Assembly (NCBI GenBank): GCA_009843625.1
Contig: VYDD01000127.1
Coordinates: 337-44,595, forward strand
Origin: Gammaproteobacteria bacterium
Lineage (GTDB): Bacteria; Gemmatimonadota; Gemmatimonadetes; Longimicrobiales; Gaopeijiaceae
Length of the DNA: 44,259 bases
Reading direction: 5' to 3'
Shown: positions 1 to 7,846 of the stretch, piece by piece
How the letters are laid out: each line of letters starts with the position of its first letter
Position numbering within the stretch: position 1 is the stretch's first letter
Notes under the pieces: model-generated
The model's database searches: none
Seen by the model: only the letters and a program-made list of their open reading frames with translations
What the model was told of the DNA's origin: nothing
Translations under genes and position numbers: made by a program

Positions 1-1
1 G

Positions 2-367
2 CTCGCGTTCGATCCCGGAACACGGGGCGAGGGGTTCCGGCTCGCGGTAAGCCCCCGGCACGGGCGCGACCAAAGCGGCGTCCACGGGCTCATGGACGGC
101 GGAACGTTCCACGCAATGACGCCCGCCACGGGACGGGACTGGCGGCTCGACGCCGAAGCCGGCTACGGGCTCAAGAGCCCCGGCGCCGGAGGCGCGCTCG
201 ACAGCTACACCCGCCTGTCGGCGGATGGCCGGAACCGTTCTTGGTCGTTCGGCAGCCGGTACAGCGTAAGCCAGACGCTCCGGCTCGGCATCGAGGGATC
301 GCGCAGCCAGCTGCCCGGCCAACACCCCAACATCGGACTCAGACTTGCACTCGACTTCACCTTCTGA
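2..367 (+). CDS. C-terminal end of an outer-membrane beta-barrel (autotransporter-like) protein, partial
   Basis: The reading frame is open from the left edge of the window to the TGA at 365-367, so only the last ~121 residues are present. The sequence alternates polar and hydrophobic residues in short strands (for example RLSADGRNRSWSFGSRYSV) and ends LRLALDFTF, a C-terminal aromatic residue typical of the beta-signal of outer-membrane barrels. The stretch LAFDPGTRGEGFRLAVSP resembles the barrel ends of large repeat-rich autotransporter-like proteins; this is from memory, not a search. The passenger or N-terminal part lies outside the window, so the function is unknown. An internal ATG at 92 is not a convincing start because the same barrel-like sequence continues upstream of it. 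Confidence 0.6.
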   Translation, partial: LAFDPGTRGEGFRLAVSPRHGRDQSGVHGLMDGGTFHAMTPATGRDWRLDAEAGYGLKSPGAGGALDSYTRLSADGRNRSWSFGSRYSVSQTLRLGIEGSRSQLPGQHPNIGLRLALDFTF

Positions 368-599
368 ACGGGGTCCGAAGGCCGATCGCGACACCCCATG
401 ACCGAAGAGGATGAACGCCGAGGCGATGCCTCCGGGTTGGGTCGGACAAACGGCGTGTTGTTGCTGCGGTGTTCCCGTCAATTGACGCCGGTAATCCAGC
501 GATTCGGCAACGCGCCAACCCGATTCGGACCCCACAGCAGGAATGGCAGATCGTGCAGTCCTGATTAGACTTACGTGATTCCCTGCCGTGATTCAGGCC
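368..599. other. Intergenic gap at a gene breakpoint
   Basis: Nothing with coding character is visible here in either strand. The segment lies between the end of the barrel gene and the abrupt end of the truncated PD40 gene, and is less GC-rich than its surroundings around 470-590. It may mark an old deletion junction. No inverted repeat, IS end or tRNA fragment was seen. Confidence 0.4.
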
Positions 600-1253
600 T
601 CATGTGCTCCGCCCGTCCGGCGACACCGACGGCCAGTGCGCCCCGCCGTCATCCACCAGCCGCATCCCCGCACCGCCGTCCCGGTGGTGCATCCAGATGC
701 CCAGGCCGTTCTCCCCCACCCCGCCGCGTCCGATCGGGTCGCGCCGCACCACGATGAACTCGCCGTCCGGCGTCCATGCGGGGGTGACCGCGCGCGAGTT
801 CAGGTCGTGGAAGACCGCCCTCGCGTTCGACCCGTCCGCGTCCATGACCCACAGGTTGTCCTGACCCCCGCGGTCGGAGATGAAGGCGATGCTCCCCCCG
901 TCCGGCGAGATGCGCGGGTGGTAGTTGATGGCCACCCCGCTGTCCTGGGTGAGCGACTCCGCCGCTCCGCCCTCCGCCGGCACCCGGTAGATGTGGCCCA
1001 GCAGGTCGAACACGACCCAGGAGCCGTCGGGCGCCAGGTCCACCGACATGCGCGTCCCCTCGGTGGTGGTGAAGTCGATCTCGCGGGTCTGGCCGCGGGG
1101 CAGGCGCACGTCCCAGCCGTCCTGTGCGGCTGCGGGGGGAGCCGAAGCCGCAAGCGAGCAGGCCAGCAGACCGGCGGCCGCCGCCGCGGCGGTGGGGAAA
1201 CGTGTCGAAAAGAGAGGTCGACGCCCAACGGGCAGGGTGGTCGTGACGCGCAT
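600..1253 (-). pseudogene. Truncated TolB/PD40 beta-propeller protein (5' remnant)
   Basis: About 217 residues remain. The start at 1253 is chosen because AGGAGG sits 6 nt upstream of the ATG, better than the longer in-frame start at 1286. A signal peptide (AAAAAAGLLACSLAASAPPAAAQ) is followed by repeats of WD40-like PD40 type: SVDLAPDGSWVVFD, HPRISPDGGSIAFISD, TPAWTPDGEFIVVRRD, WPSVSPDGR. The frame stops (TGA) immediately after the last SPDGR, in the middle of a repeat, where intact family members continue with a hydrophobic beta strand and further blades, often followed by an amidohydrolase or peptidase domain. No continuation was found in other frames between 368 and 600. I infer a 3'-deleted relic, possibly still expressed because start and SD are intact. 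Confidence 0.65.
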
Positions 1254-1412
1254 CCGGGGCCTCCTGGTCCAGCGGTGGGTAGACAATCGCCCAGGGGTCG
1301 ATAGTGCCGCTCCGCGCGACTCCCGCGCAAGCGGATTCCGGCGGCGTCCAGGCAGGCGGCCGGCCCCGCAGGTGGGCGGGCGCGTCCCTCGGGACGGCGG
1401 TGCAGATCGCGC

Positions 1413-1441
1413 TTGACAAGCCCGCTTCTTCCCCCGCTATT
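1413..1441 (+). promoter_or_regulatory. Candidate sigma-70-type promoter for the DUF1592 cytochrome gene
   Basis: A perfect TTGACA hexamer at 1413-1418 is followed 17 nt later by GCTATT (1436-1441), a weak -10 match. The -35 box lies inside an 11-bp palindrome, GCTTGACAAGC (1411-1421), and a related half-site, GAAGCTTGT, follows at 1442-1450, so an operator could overlap it. It lies about 80 nt upstream of the ATG at 1521. The call rests on pattern alone. Confidence 0.35.
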
Positions 1442-1520
1442 GAAGCTTGTGTCGGTGCGTCCGATTCGGCGCCGGCGCCGCGCATGATTCGATGCGTTTT
1501 GTCAATCGAGGGGAGGCACG

Positions 1521-3977
1521 ATGAGGATACTTGTCGCCGGAATGATGGTTCTCGGCGTGGCCATCGCAGGCAACGATTCCGGGATTTCATTGGCTGACGG
1601 ACCCTGGGGCGCGGAGCCTGCGGCACCCGTCTCGCCCGCGCTCGCGGTGAACCCCACCGGCGCGCCGCATCCCGCCCCTGAAACCCTCACCACCCTGGTG
1701 CGCACCTATTGCGTGGTGTGCCACAACGACGTCCTCCTGACCGGCAACACCACCCTGCAGGCCTTCGAGGTGGAGAACGCGACCGCCAACGCCCAGACCG
1801 CCGAGCGCATGATCATGAAGCTGCGCGCCGGCATGATGCCGCCCCCGGGCTTCCCCCGGCCCGGCGGCGACTCCCTGCTGGCGCTGGTCGAGACGCTCGA
1901 GTCCACCCTCGACGAGGCCGCGGCGCGCAATCCCAACCCCGGCAGCCGCACCTTCCAGCGCCTCAACCGCGCCGAGTACGAGGCCTCCGTCGAGAGCCTG
2001 CTGGGGCTCACTGTCGACGCCGGCCTCTACCTGCCCCTCGACACCAAGAGCGCCAATTTCGACAACATCGCCGACGTCCAGCTGCTCTCGCCGACGCTCA
2101 TGGACGCCTATCTGAACGCGGCTGCGGAGATCAGCCGGCTCGCGGTCGGCAACCTCGAAGTCCAGCCCAGCGAGACCACCTATTCCAAGTCCGGCTACTT
2201 CTCCCAGTGGGAGCGCATCGACGGGGCGCCCTTCGGCACCCGCGGAGGAATCTCCGCCCTGCACAACTTCCCCGCCGATGGCGAGTACAGCGTGAAGATG
2301 GCCTTCGACCACACGACCACGGGGGAGTTCTTCGGCAACGTCACCCAGGGCGAACAGATCGAAATCTCCATCGACGGAGAGCGCGTGGCGCTGCTCAACG
2401 TCGACCAGTTCATGCACGTCGCCGACCCCAACGGGGCGAACCAGGAGAGCCAGTCCTTCTTCGTCACCGCCGGGCCGCACGAAGTCTCGGCGGTCTTCCT
2501 CAAGCAGTTCGAGGGGCCGGTGCCCGACCTCATGTCGCGTCACGACTGGTCGCTGGCCGATCGCCGCATCGGCGCGGACGGGTACGGCATCACCGCCCTC
2601 CCGCACATCAAGGATCTGACCATTGCGGGCCCGTTCCAGGTGACCGGCGTGTCCGAGAACCCGGTTCGCCGCCACATCTTTACCTGCCGTCCCACCGCCC
2701 CCGGGGAAGCGGAGGCTTGCGCGCGCGACATCGTGACCCGTCTCGGCTCCGCCGCGTTCCGGCGCTCACTGACCGAACTCGACATCTCCGAACTCATGGA
2801 GTTCTACCGCCAGGGGGAGGACGCGGCCGGCTTCGAGACCGGTGTGCGGCTCGCCCTGCAGGCGATCCTGGCGAGCCCGGACTTCGTGTTCCGCTTCGAG
2901 CCGGTTGCGGGCAGCGCGCGCGACGGCAGCTATCGCATCAGCGAGCTGGCCCTGGCCAGCCGGCTCTCCTACTTCCTCTGGGGCACGCCTCCCGACGAGG
3001 AACTGGTGTCGCTGGCCGAGCGCGGCCGGCTCTCGGACAACCTGCGGGACCAGGTCGAGCGCATGATCGCCGACCCGCGTTCCGACGCGCTCGGCACCCG
3101 CTTCGCCAACCAGTGGCTGCGCCTCCAGGACCTGGATCTGGTGCATCCGGACCGCCTGATGTTCCCCGACTACCACCAGCAACTGGCCGATGCCATGACG
3201 AGGGAGACGGAACTCCTCTTCATGAACCTGGTGCGCGAGGACCGGAGCTTCCTCGAGCTCTACACGGCCGACTACACCTTCGTGAACGAACGGCTGGCGA
3301 AGCACTACGGGATCCCGGGGGTCGTGGGCGAGGAGTTCCAGCGCGTCGAGTACCCGGACGACCGCCGGGCCGGCATCTTCGGCCACGGCAGCGTCCTCAC
3401 CCTCACTTCGGTGGCCAACCGCACCTCCCCGGTGTTACGCGGCAAGTGGGTGCTGGAGGTGGTTCTGGGCACGCCGCCACCGCCCCCTCCGCCGGGCGTT
3501 CCCGACCTGGAGGAGACCGAAGCCGTCGAGGGCACCACCATCCTGACGACGCGCGAGCGCATGGAGCGGCACCGGGCGAGCCCGGTTTGCAACGCCTGCC
3601 ACCAGTTCATGGATCCGATCGGGCTGGCGCTCGACAACTTCGACGTGACCGGCAAGTGGCGCATCCGCGAGCACGGCATCCCGCTCGACACCCGCGGAAC
3701 CTTCTACGACGGGAGCGATGTGACCAGCCCGCAGGAGCTGCGCGCGGTGCTGCTGGAGCGTCCGGAACCGCTGATCCGCCACTTCACCGCAAACCTGATG
3801 GCGTACGCGCTCGGTCGCCGAATGGAGTACTACGACCAACCCGAGATCCGCGAGATCGCGCGCAAGGCGGCGGTCGAAGGCAACCGCATGTCGGCCTTCA
3901 TCCGCGGCGTGGTCGAGAGCGAGGCCTTCCAGATGAGGAGCGCCGCCACGGTGGAGGACGCACAGAGCGGCAGTTGA
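1521..3977 (+). CDS. DUF1592-family (planctomycete-type) secreted c-type cytochrome protein
   Basis: An 818-residue exported protein, with GGGGAGG just upstream of the ATG. After a signal-like N-terminus comes a heme c motif CVVCH (C64, C67, H68). The domain order then matches the DUF1587-DUF1595-DUF1592-DUF1588-DUF1585 family: FQRLNRAEYEASVESLLGL near residue 140; RRSLTELDISELMEFYRQG, then ALQAILASPDFVFRFEP near 415-465; LASRLSYFLWGTPPDEEL near 490; a proline run PPPPPPPGVPD near 650; a second heme-like motif CNACH followed by FMDPIGLALDNFD near 690; and a C-terminal HFTANLMAYALGRRMEYYD segment. Such proteins are predicted periplasmic or outer-membrane cytochromes of unknown substrate. They usually sit next to a DUF1552 gene, which is missing here: the next gene is a convergent ferritin. 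Family assignment is firm, biochemical role unknown. Confidence 0.88.
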   Translation: MRILVAGMMVLGVAIAGNDSGISLADGPWGAEPAAPVSPALAVNPTGAPHPAPETLTTLVRTYCVVCHNDVLLTGNTTLQAFEVENATANAQTAERMIMKLRAGMMPPPGFPRPGGDSLLALVETLESTLDEAAARNPNPGSRTFQRLNRAEYEASVESLLGLTVDAGLYLPLDTKSANFDNIADVQLLSPTLMDAYLNAAAEISRLAVGNLEVQPSETTYSKSGYFSQWERIDGAPFGTRGGISALHNFPADGEYSVKMAFDHTTTGEFFGNVTQGEQIEISIDGERVALLNVDQFMHVADPNGANQESQSFFVTAGPHEVSAVFLKQFEGPVPDLMSRHDWSLADRRIGADGYGITALPHIKDLTIAGPFQVTGVSENPVRRHIFTCRPTAPGEAEACARDIVTRLGSAAFRRSLTELDISELMEFYRQGEDAAGFETGVRLALQAILASPDFVFRFEPVAGSARDGSYRISELALASRLSYFLWGTPPDEELVSLAERGRLSDNLRDQVERMIADPRSDALGTRFANQWLRLQDLDLVHPDRLMFPDYHQQLADAMTRETELLFMNLVREDRSFLELYTADYTFVNERLAKHYGIPGVVGEEFQRVEYPDDRRAGIFGHGSVLTLTSVANRTSPVLRGKWVLEVVLGTPPPPPPPGVPDLEETEAVEGTTILTTRERMERHRASPVCNACHQFMDPIGLALDNFDVTGKWRIREHGIPLDTRGTFYDGSDVTSPQELRAVLLERPEPLIRHFTANLMAYALGRRMEYYDQPEIREIARKAAVEGNRMSAFIRGVVESEAFQMRSAATVEDAQSGS

Positions 3978-4023
3978 TCCGTCCTATGGTGGGGTAGGTG
4001 CCGGTGGTGCGCCGGCACCCGCT

Positions 4024-4527
4024 TCACGCCGCGGATTCACCCTGCCGCTGGCCGAGTTCCGTCTCCAGCAGGAGCAGCGCCGACTTGTCGTCGCCCGCCA
4101 GGCGCAGCCGGCCGACGATGTCGGAGGCGACCTTCTCCTCCTGCACCTGCTCGTTGACGAACCACTGCAGCATCACCTGGGTGGGGTAGTCGGTTTCCTC
4201 CACGGCGAGGCGGTAGAGTTCGCCGATGAGCGCGGTCACCTTGCGTTCGTGGGCCAGCGCCGCCTGGAACACCTCCAGGGGCGAACCGAACTCCGAGGGC
4301 GGGGCGTCGATGCGGCCTAGATCGACCCGGCCCTCGCGGTCGTTCACGAAGTCGAAAATGCGCAGCGCGTGCTCCCGCTCCTCGTCCGACTGCATGCGCA
4401 TCCAGTGGGCGAAGCCGGGGTATCCCGTCCGCTCGAAGTACGCGCTCATGGCGAGGTAGTAGTGGCTGGCGTAGAACTCCTGCGTGATCTGCTCGTTGAG
4501 CGCCGCCTGAACTCTGTCTCCAATCAT
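4024..4527 (-). CDS. ftnA: Ferritin (bacterial non-heme, FtnA type)
   Basis: A 167-residue iron-storage protein that would assemble into a 24-mer and oxidise Fe(II) for mineral storage in the cytoplasm. The ferroxidase ligands of bacterial ferritins are all present at canonical numbering: E17, E50, H53 (in SDEEREHALRIF), E94, Q127 and E130. There is no heme-binding methionine pattern as in bacterioferritin. The start at 4527 follows AGGAAC and gives the standard N-terminus MIGDRVQAALNEQI; longer in-frame extensions are shadows of the gamma-glutamyltransferase on the same strand. It lies 47 nt downstream of that gene, so co-transcription is possible. Its 3' end faces the cytochrome gene. Confidence 0.93.
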   Translation of the reverse strand: MIGDRVQAALNEQITQEFYASHYYLAMSAYFERTGYPGFAHWMRMQSDEEREHALRIFDFVNDREGRVDLGRIDAPPSEFGSPLEVFQAALAHERKVTALIGELYRLAVEETDYPTQVMLQWFVNEQVQEEKVASDIVGRLRLAGDDKSALLLLETELGQRQGESAA

Positions 4528-4574
4528 CTGTTCCTGTGTCCCGTGGGTTGGTGAAGAAGGCCTGCTCCGCGCGT

Positions 4575-6344
4575 TCAGTACCCCAGAGCCCTTCCGCCGC
4601 GCCGGGGATCGGACCACGCCGTGAGCAGACCGTCCACGACGACGATCATCTGGACATCGCCGGAGAGGCCGCCCCGCTCCACTACGACGTGACCGAGCGC
4701 CTCCAGCCGCGAGACGGTCTCCGGCGAGAGCGCTCCCGCCTCGTAGAAGATCTGGTCCGGCAGATGCTGGTGATGGACCCGCGGCGCCAGAACGGCCTCG
4801 ACCACATCCATCTCGAAGTCCACGACGTTTGAGATCGTCTGGAACACCGTGGTGATGATGGTCGCGCCACCCGGGGTGCCGGTGACCATTCGCAGCTCTC
4901 CGTCCGGCCCCAGGACGATGGTCGGCGACATGGAGGACAGCATCCGCTTCCCCGGCTCGATGGCGTTGTTCTCGCCCTGCACCAGGCCGAACTGGTTGGC
5001 GAAGCCGGGCCTGGCGGCGAGGTCGTCCATGTCGTTGTTCAGAATGAAGCCCGCCCCGGTGACGGTGACCTTGCTTCCGTACCAGGAGTTCACCGTCGTG
5101 GTGACCGACACGGCGTTGCCGTCGGCATCGACGATGGAATAATGGGTCGTGTTCTCGCCCTCCTCGGGGACCGTGGCACCGGGAGACGTCGCGGCTTCGC
5201 CCGCGCTCTCCAGTCCGGGACCGATCTCGGAGGACGGAGTGGCGGCATCCAGGGAAATGGTCGCTCCCCGCTCGCTCGCGTACGCCGCCGAGGTCAGGTT
5301 CTCCAGCGGCATTTCCACGAAGTCCGGATCCGCCAGGTAGTGGTTGCGGTCGGCATAGCCTCGCCGCCAGGCCTCGGCATGCAGATGGATCGTCCGCGCC
5401 GACTGCCAGCCAAGGGAGGCAAGGTCGTAACGCTCCAGGATCCCGGCGGTCTGGGCCATCGTGACGCCGCCGGACGACGGGGGCGGCATCGAGATGACCG
5501 TGTGGTCCCGGTATTCGAACGCGACCGGCTCGCGCCAGACCGCCTGGTACTCGGCGAGATCCCGGCGGGTGAGGATGCCGCCGCCACGTTCCATCTCGGC
5601 GATGATGAGGTCGGCCGTTTCCCCTGCGTAGAAGTCGTCGCGGCCGAGATCGCGGAGGCGCCTCAGAGTGCTGGCCAGGTCCGGTTGGCGGAGCGTGTCC
5701 CCGACGGCGGGCGGCTGGCCTCCGCGGGGCAGGAACTGCTCCGCCGAGGCCGGAAAGGCCTGAAGGGCCGCGACCATCGCGTCGCCCAGGGAGTTCAGGA
5801 AGCGCGGCCGCACGGGGAAGCCTCCGGCAAGCTCGATGGCGGGATCCAGGAGCGCGGCCCATTCCATGCGCCCGAAGCGCCGATGGATTTGCCACATTCC
5901 GTCGACGGTTCCGGGCACGCCGACGGATAGATGGCCGACGACGACGTCCTCCGTGACTTCGCCGGCGTCATCCAGGTACATGTCCCGCGTCGAGGCGAAG
6001 GGGGCGCGGGCGCGAAAGTCGAGAGCCGCCGTTTCGCCGCCTGCCGTCCGAAGCACCAGAAACCCGTCACCTCCGAGGTTCCCGGCTTCCGGGTTGACCA
6101 CGGCCAGCGCGAACATCACCGCTACCGCGGCATCCATCGCGTTCCCGCCAGACCTGAGGACGTCGACACCGACCTGGCTGGCGAGTTCATCGGTCGTGAC
6201 GACCATCCCGTTGGTCGCGGTGACGGGGGCAGGTGTGTCCCGGTACCGCCACGACTCCGGAAACGCGGTCCCTCTCGCCGGCGAGGGATCCCCACAGCCG
6301 ATGCAGGCAAAGAGCGCCAGGGCGAGTGCCGCGTGAACTCTCAT
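4575..6344 (-). CDS. ggt: Gamma-glutamyltransferase, lipoprotein
   Basis: A 589-residue Ntn-hydrolase that cleaves or transfers the gamma-glutamyl group of glutathione and related compounds outside the cytoplasm. It is made as a proenzyme that self-cleaves before the nucleophilic threonine. That residue is T400 in ENTTHYSIVDADGNAVS, and the small subunit carries the family segments NSWYGSKV and GFILNNDMDD. The large subunit shows GGNAMDAAVA near residue 66 and NLGGDGFLV near 89. The N-terminus MRVHAALALALFACIGC reads as a lipoprotein signal with the acylated Cys near residue 17, so membrane anchoring is inferred. The start at 6344 has GGAGAGGAG directly upstream. Length and motifs are complete. 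Confidence 0.92.
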   Translation of the reverse strand: MRVHAALALALFACIGCGDPSPARGTAFPESWRYRDTPAPVTATNGMVVTTDELASQVGVDVLRSGGNAMDAAVAVMFALAVVNPEAGNLGGDGFLVLRTAGGETAALDFRARAPFASTRDMYLDDAGEVTEDVVVGHLSVGVPGTVDGMWQIHRRFGRMEWAALLDPAIELAGGFPVRPRFLNSLGDAMVAALQAFPASAEQFLPRGGQPPAVGDTLRQPDLASTLRRLRDLGRDDFYAGETADLIIAEMERGGGILTRRDLAEYQAVWREPVAFEYRDHTVISMPPPSSGGVTMAQTAGILERYDLASLGWQSARTIHLHAEAWRRGYADRNHYLADPDFVEMPLENLTSAAYASERGATISLDAATPSSEIGPGLESAGEAATSPGATVPEEGENTTHYSIVDADGNAVSVTTTVNSWYGSKVTVTGAGFILNNDMDDLAARPGFANQFGLVQGENNAIEPGKRMLSSMSPTIVLGPDGELRMVTGTPGGATIITTVFQTISNVVDFEMDVVEAVLAPRVHHQHLPDQIFYEAGALSPETVSRLEALGHVVVERGGLSGDVQMIVVVDGLLTAWSDPRRGGRALGY

Positions 6345-6513
6345 TCGCTTTCTCCTCTCCGGCAATCGCAGGAGCCTCCCGGGACATACACGTTCTCGCC
6401 GGGAAGCCCGGATCCCGCCGAGTCGGCCCTCAATGTACCGATCTTCCGATTCCGGGCCAGAGTGCGCTTTACTCCGGCCGCCTTCCCCTGTAGCTTTCCT
6501 GCTCCCCGTCTCC

Positions 6514-6533
6514 GGCGTTTCAGCTGAAACGCC
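6514..6533. repeat. 20-bp perfect palindrome upstream of rnpB
   Basis: GGCGTTTCAGCTGAAACGCC is an uninterrupted 20-bp inverted repeat with no loop. It ends 7 nt before the RNase P RNA P1 helix and lies in the region between divergently oriented ggt and rnpB. With no spacer and no T-run it is a poor terminator, and it looks more like a dimeric protein-binding site. Confidence 0.6.
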
Positions 6534-6540
6534 CGAGAAT

Positions 6541-6911
6541 GCGGAGCGCACGAGTGAGGATCGCTGGCGGGTTCGCCCGCTGGAGGAAAGTCCGAGCTCC
6601 ACAGGGCAGGGTGCCGGGTAACGCCCGGGCGGCGTAAGCCGACGGAAAGTGCCGCAGAGAGCAGACCGCCGATGGCCCCCCGGGGCACAGGCAAGGGTGA
6701 AAGGGTGCGGTAAGGGCGCACCGGGCCGCTGGCAACAGGGGCCGCATGGCAAACCCCACCCGGAGCAAGGCCGAATAGAGGACGAGGAGTCGCCCGCTCC
6801 GCCCGAGTCCCGGGTAGGCCGCACGAGGCCGGCAGCGATGCCGGTCCCAGATAAATGATCCTCCCCCGTCTTCGGGCGGGGACAGAACTCGGCTTATTCC
6901 GTGCGCTCCGC
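6541..6911 (+). ncRNA. rnpB: RNase P RNA, bacterial class A
   Basis: The catalytic RNA of ribonuclease P, which trims tRNA 5' ends. Ends are set by the P1 helix: GCGGAGCGCAC at 6541-6551 is the exact reverse complement of GTGCGCTCCGC at 6901-6911. Conserved blocks appear in order: GGAGGAAAGTCCGAGCTCC, ACAGGGCAGGGTGCCGGGTA, GGAAAGTGCCGCAGAGA, GGGTGAAAGGGTGCGGTAAG, GCTGGCAACAGG, the GAGCAAGGCCGAATAG core and CCAGATAAATGAT near the 3' end, then ACAGAACTCGGCTTAT. Length ~371 nt fits class A. tRNA-Arg follows 32 nt downstream on the same strand, so the two may be one transcript. Confidence 0.96.
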
Positions 6912-6943
6912 CGCGGGGGCGCAGCCGGTCTCGGCCGCAACAG

Positions 6944-7017
<74 letters not shown>

Positions 7018-7057
7018 TCCTTTCTCGCGGGGCCATCCGCGCCCCGCCGCACGGCGA

Positions 7058-7846
7058 TCAGCCGTAGCGCCCCTCGATGTAATCGGCGGTCTGCCGGTGC
7101 TGCGGGTTCAGGAAGACGTCCTCCGTACGGCCGTGCTCGATCAACTTGCCGATCAGCATGAACACGGTCTCCTCGCTGGCTCGCCGCGCCTGGGCCATGT
7201 TGTGGGTCACGATCAGGATCGTGAACTCGCCCCTCAGCTCCCAGATGAGCTCCTCAACGGCCGCCGTGCCCTTGGGATCGAGCGCCGAGCACGGTTCGTC
7301 CATGAGCAGCACGGCGGGCTTCACCGGGAGCAACCGCGCGATGCAGAGCTTCTGCTGCTCCTCGAGCGACAGTTCGGTGGCCAGGGTGTCGAGCCGATCC
7401 TTGACCGAGTCCCAGAGCAGCACCTTGCGCAGGGAATCCTCGACCAGTTCCTCTTTGCGGGAGCGGGAGACGCGGTGGCCGCGGGCGTGCAGTCGGTGGC
7501 CGAAGCTCACGTTGTCGCGGATGGAGAGCGGCAGGGGATTCGGGCGTTGAAACACCATCCCCACCTGCTTGCGCACCTGCACCAGCTCTACCTCCGGCGC
7601 GTAGATGTCCTGGCCCAGAATCTCGATGCTTCCCGTGGTTCGGACGTAGCCGAGCCGCTCGTTGATGCGGTTGCAGCTCCGGAGCAGGGTGGATTTGCCG
7701 CAGCCCGAGGGACCGATGAGCGAGGTGATGATGCCCTGCTTCACGTGCAGGTTGACATCGAAGAGGGCCTGGAAGTCTCCATACCAGAGGTTGAGGCCGC
7801 GGGTCGCGATCGCGGCAGGTGCGGGAGCGGCAGCCGGCTCAGCCAA
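7058..7846 (-). CDS. pstB: Phosphate ABC transporter ATPase, PstB paralog 1 (altered signature motif)
   Basis: A 262-residue cytoplasmic ATPase, last gene of the pst operon. It has an intact Walker A (GPSGCGKST, residues 45-53), Q-loop Gln (Q100 in GMVFQRPNPLP), Walker B with catalytic Glu (LLMDEPCSALDP, E184) and H-loop His (VTHNMAQARR, H215). The ABC signature is changed: where PstB normally has LSGGQQQRLCIAR, this protein reads LSLEEQQKLCIAR (residues 159-171), losing both glycines and the first Gln. The rest of the sequence is PstB-like (GSIEILGQDIY, NRINERLG). The start overlaps the upstream pstB2 by 8 bp. I infer it works as a heterodimer with pstB2, whose signature is intact. Function in phosphate import is inferred from family and operon. 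Confidence 0.9.
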   Translation of the reverse strand: MAEPAAAPAPAAIATRGLNLWYGDFQALFDVNLHVKQGIITSLIGPSGCGKSTLLRSCNRINERLGYVRTTGSIEILGQDIYAPEVELVQVRKQVGMVFQRPNPLPLSIRDNVSFGHRLHARGHRVSRSRKEELVEDSLRKVLLWDSVKDRLDTLATELSLEEQQKLCIARLLPVKPAVLLMDEPCSALDPKGTAAVEELIWELRGEFTILIVTHNMAQARRASEETVFMLIGKLIEHGRTEDVFLNPQHRQTADYIEGRYG

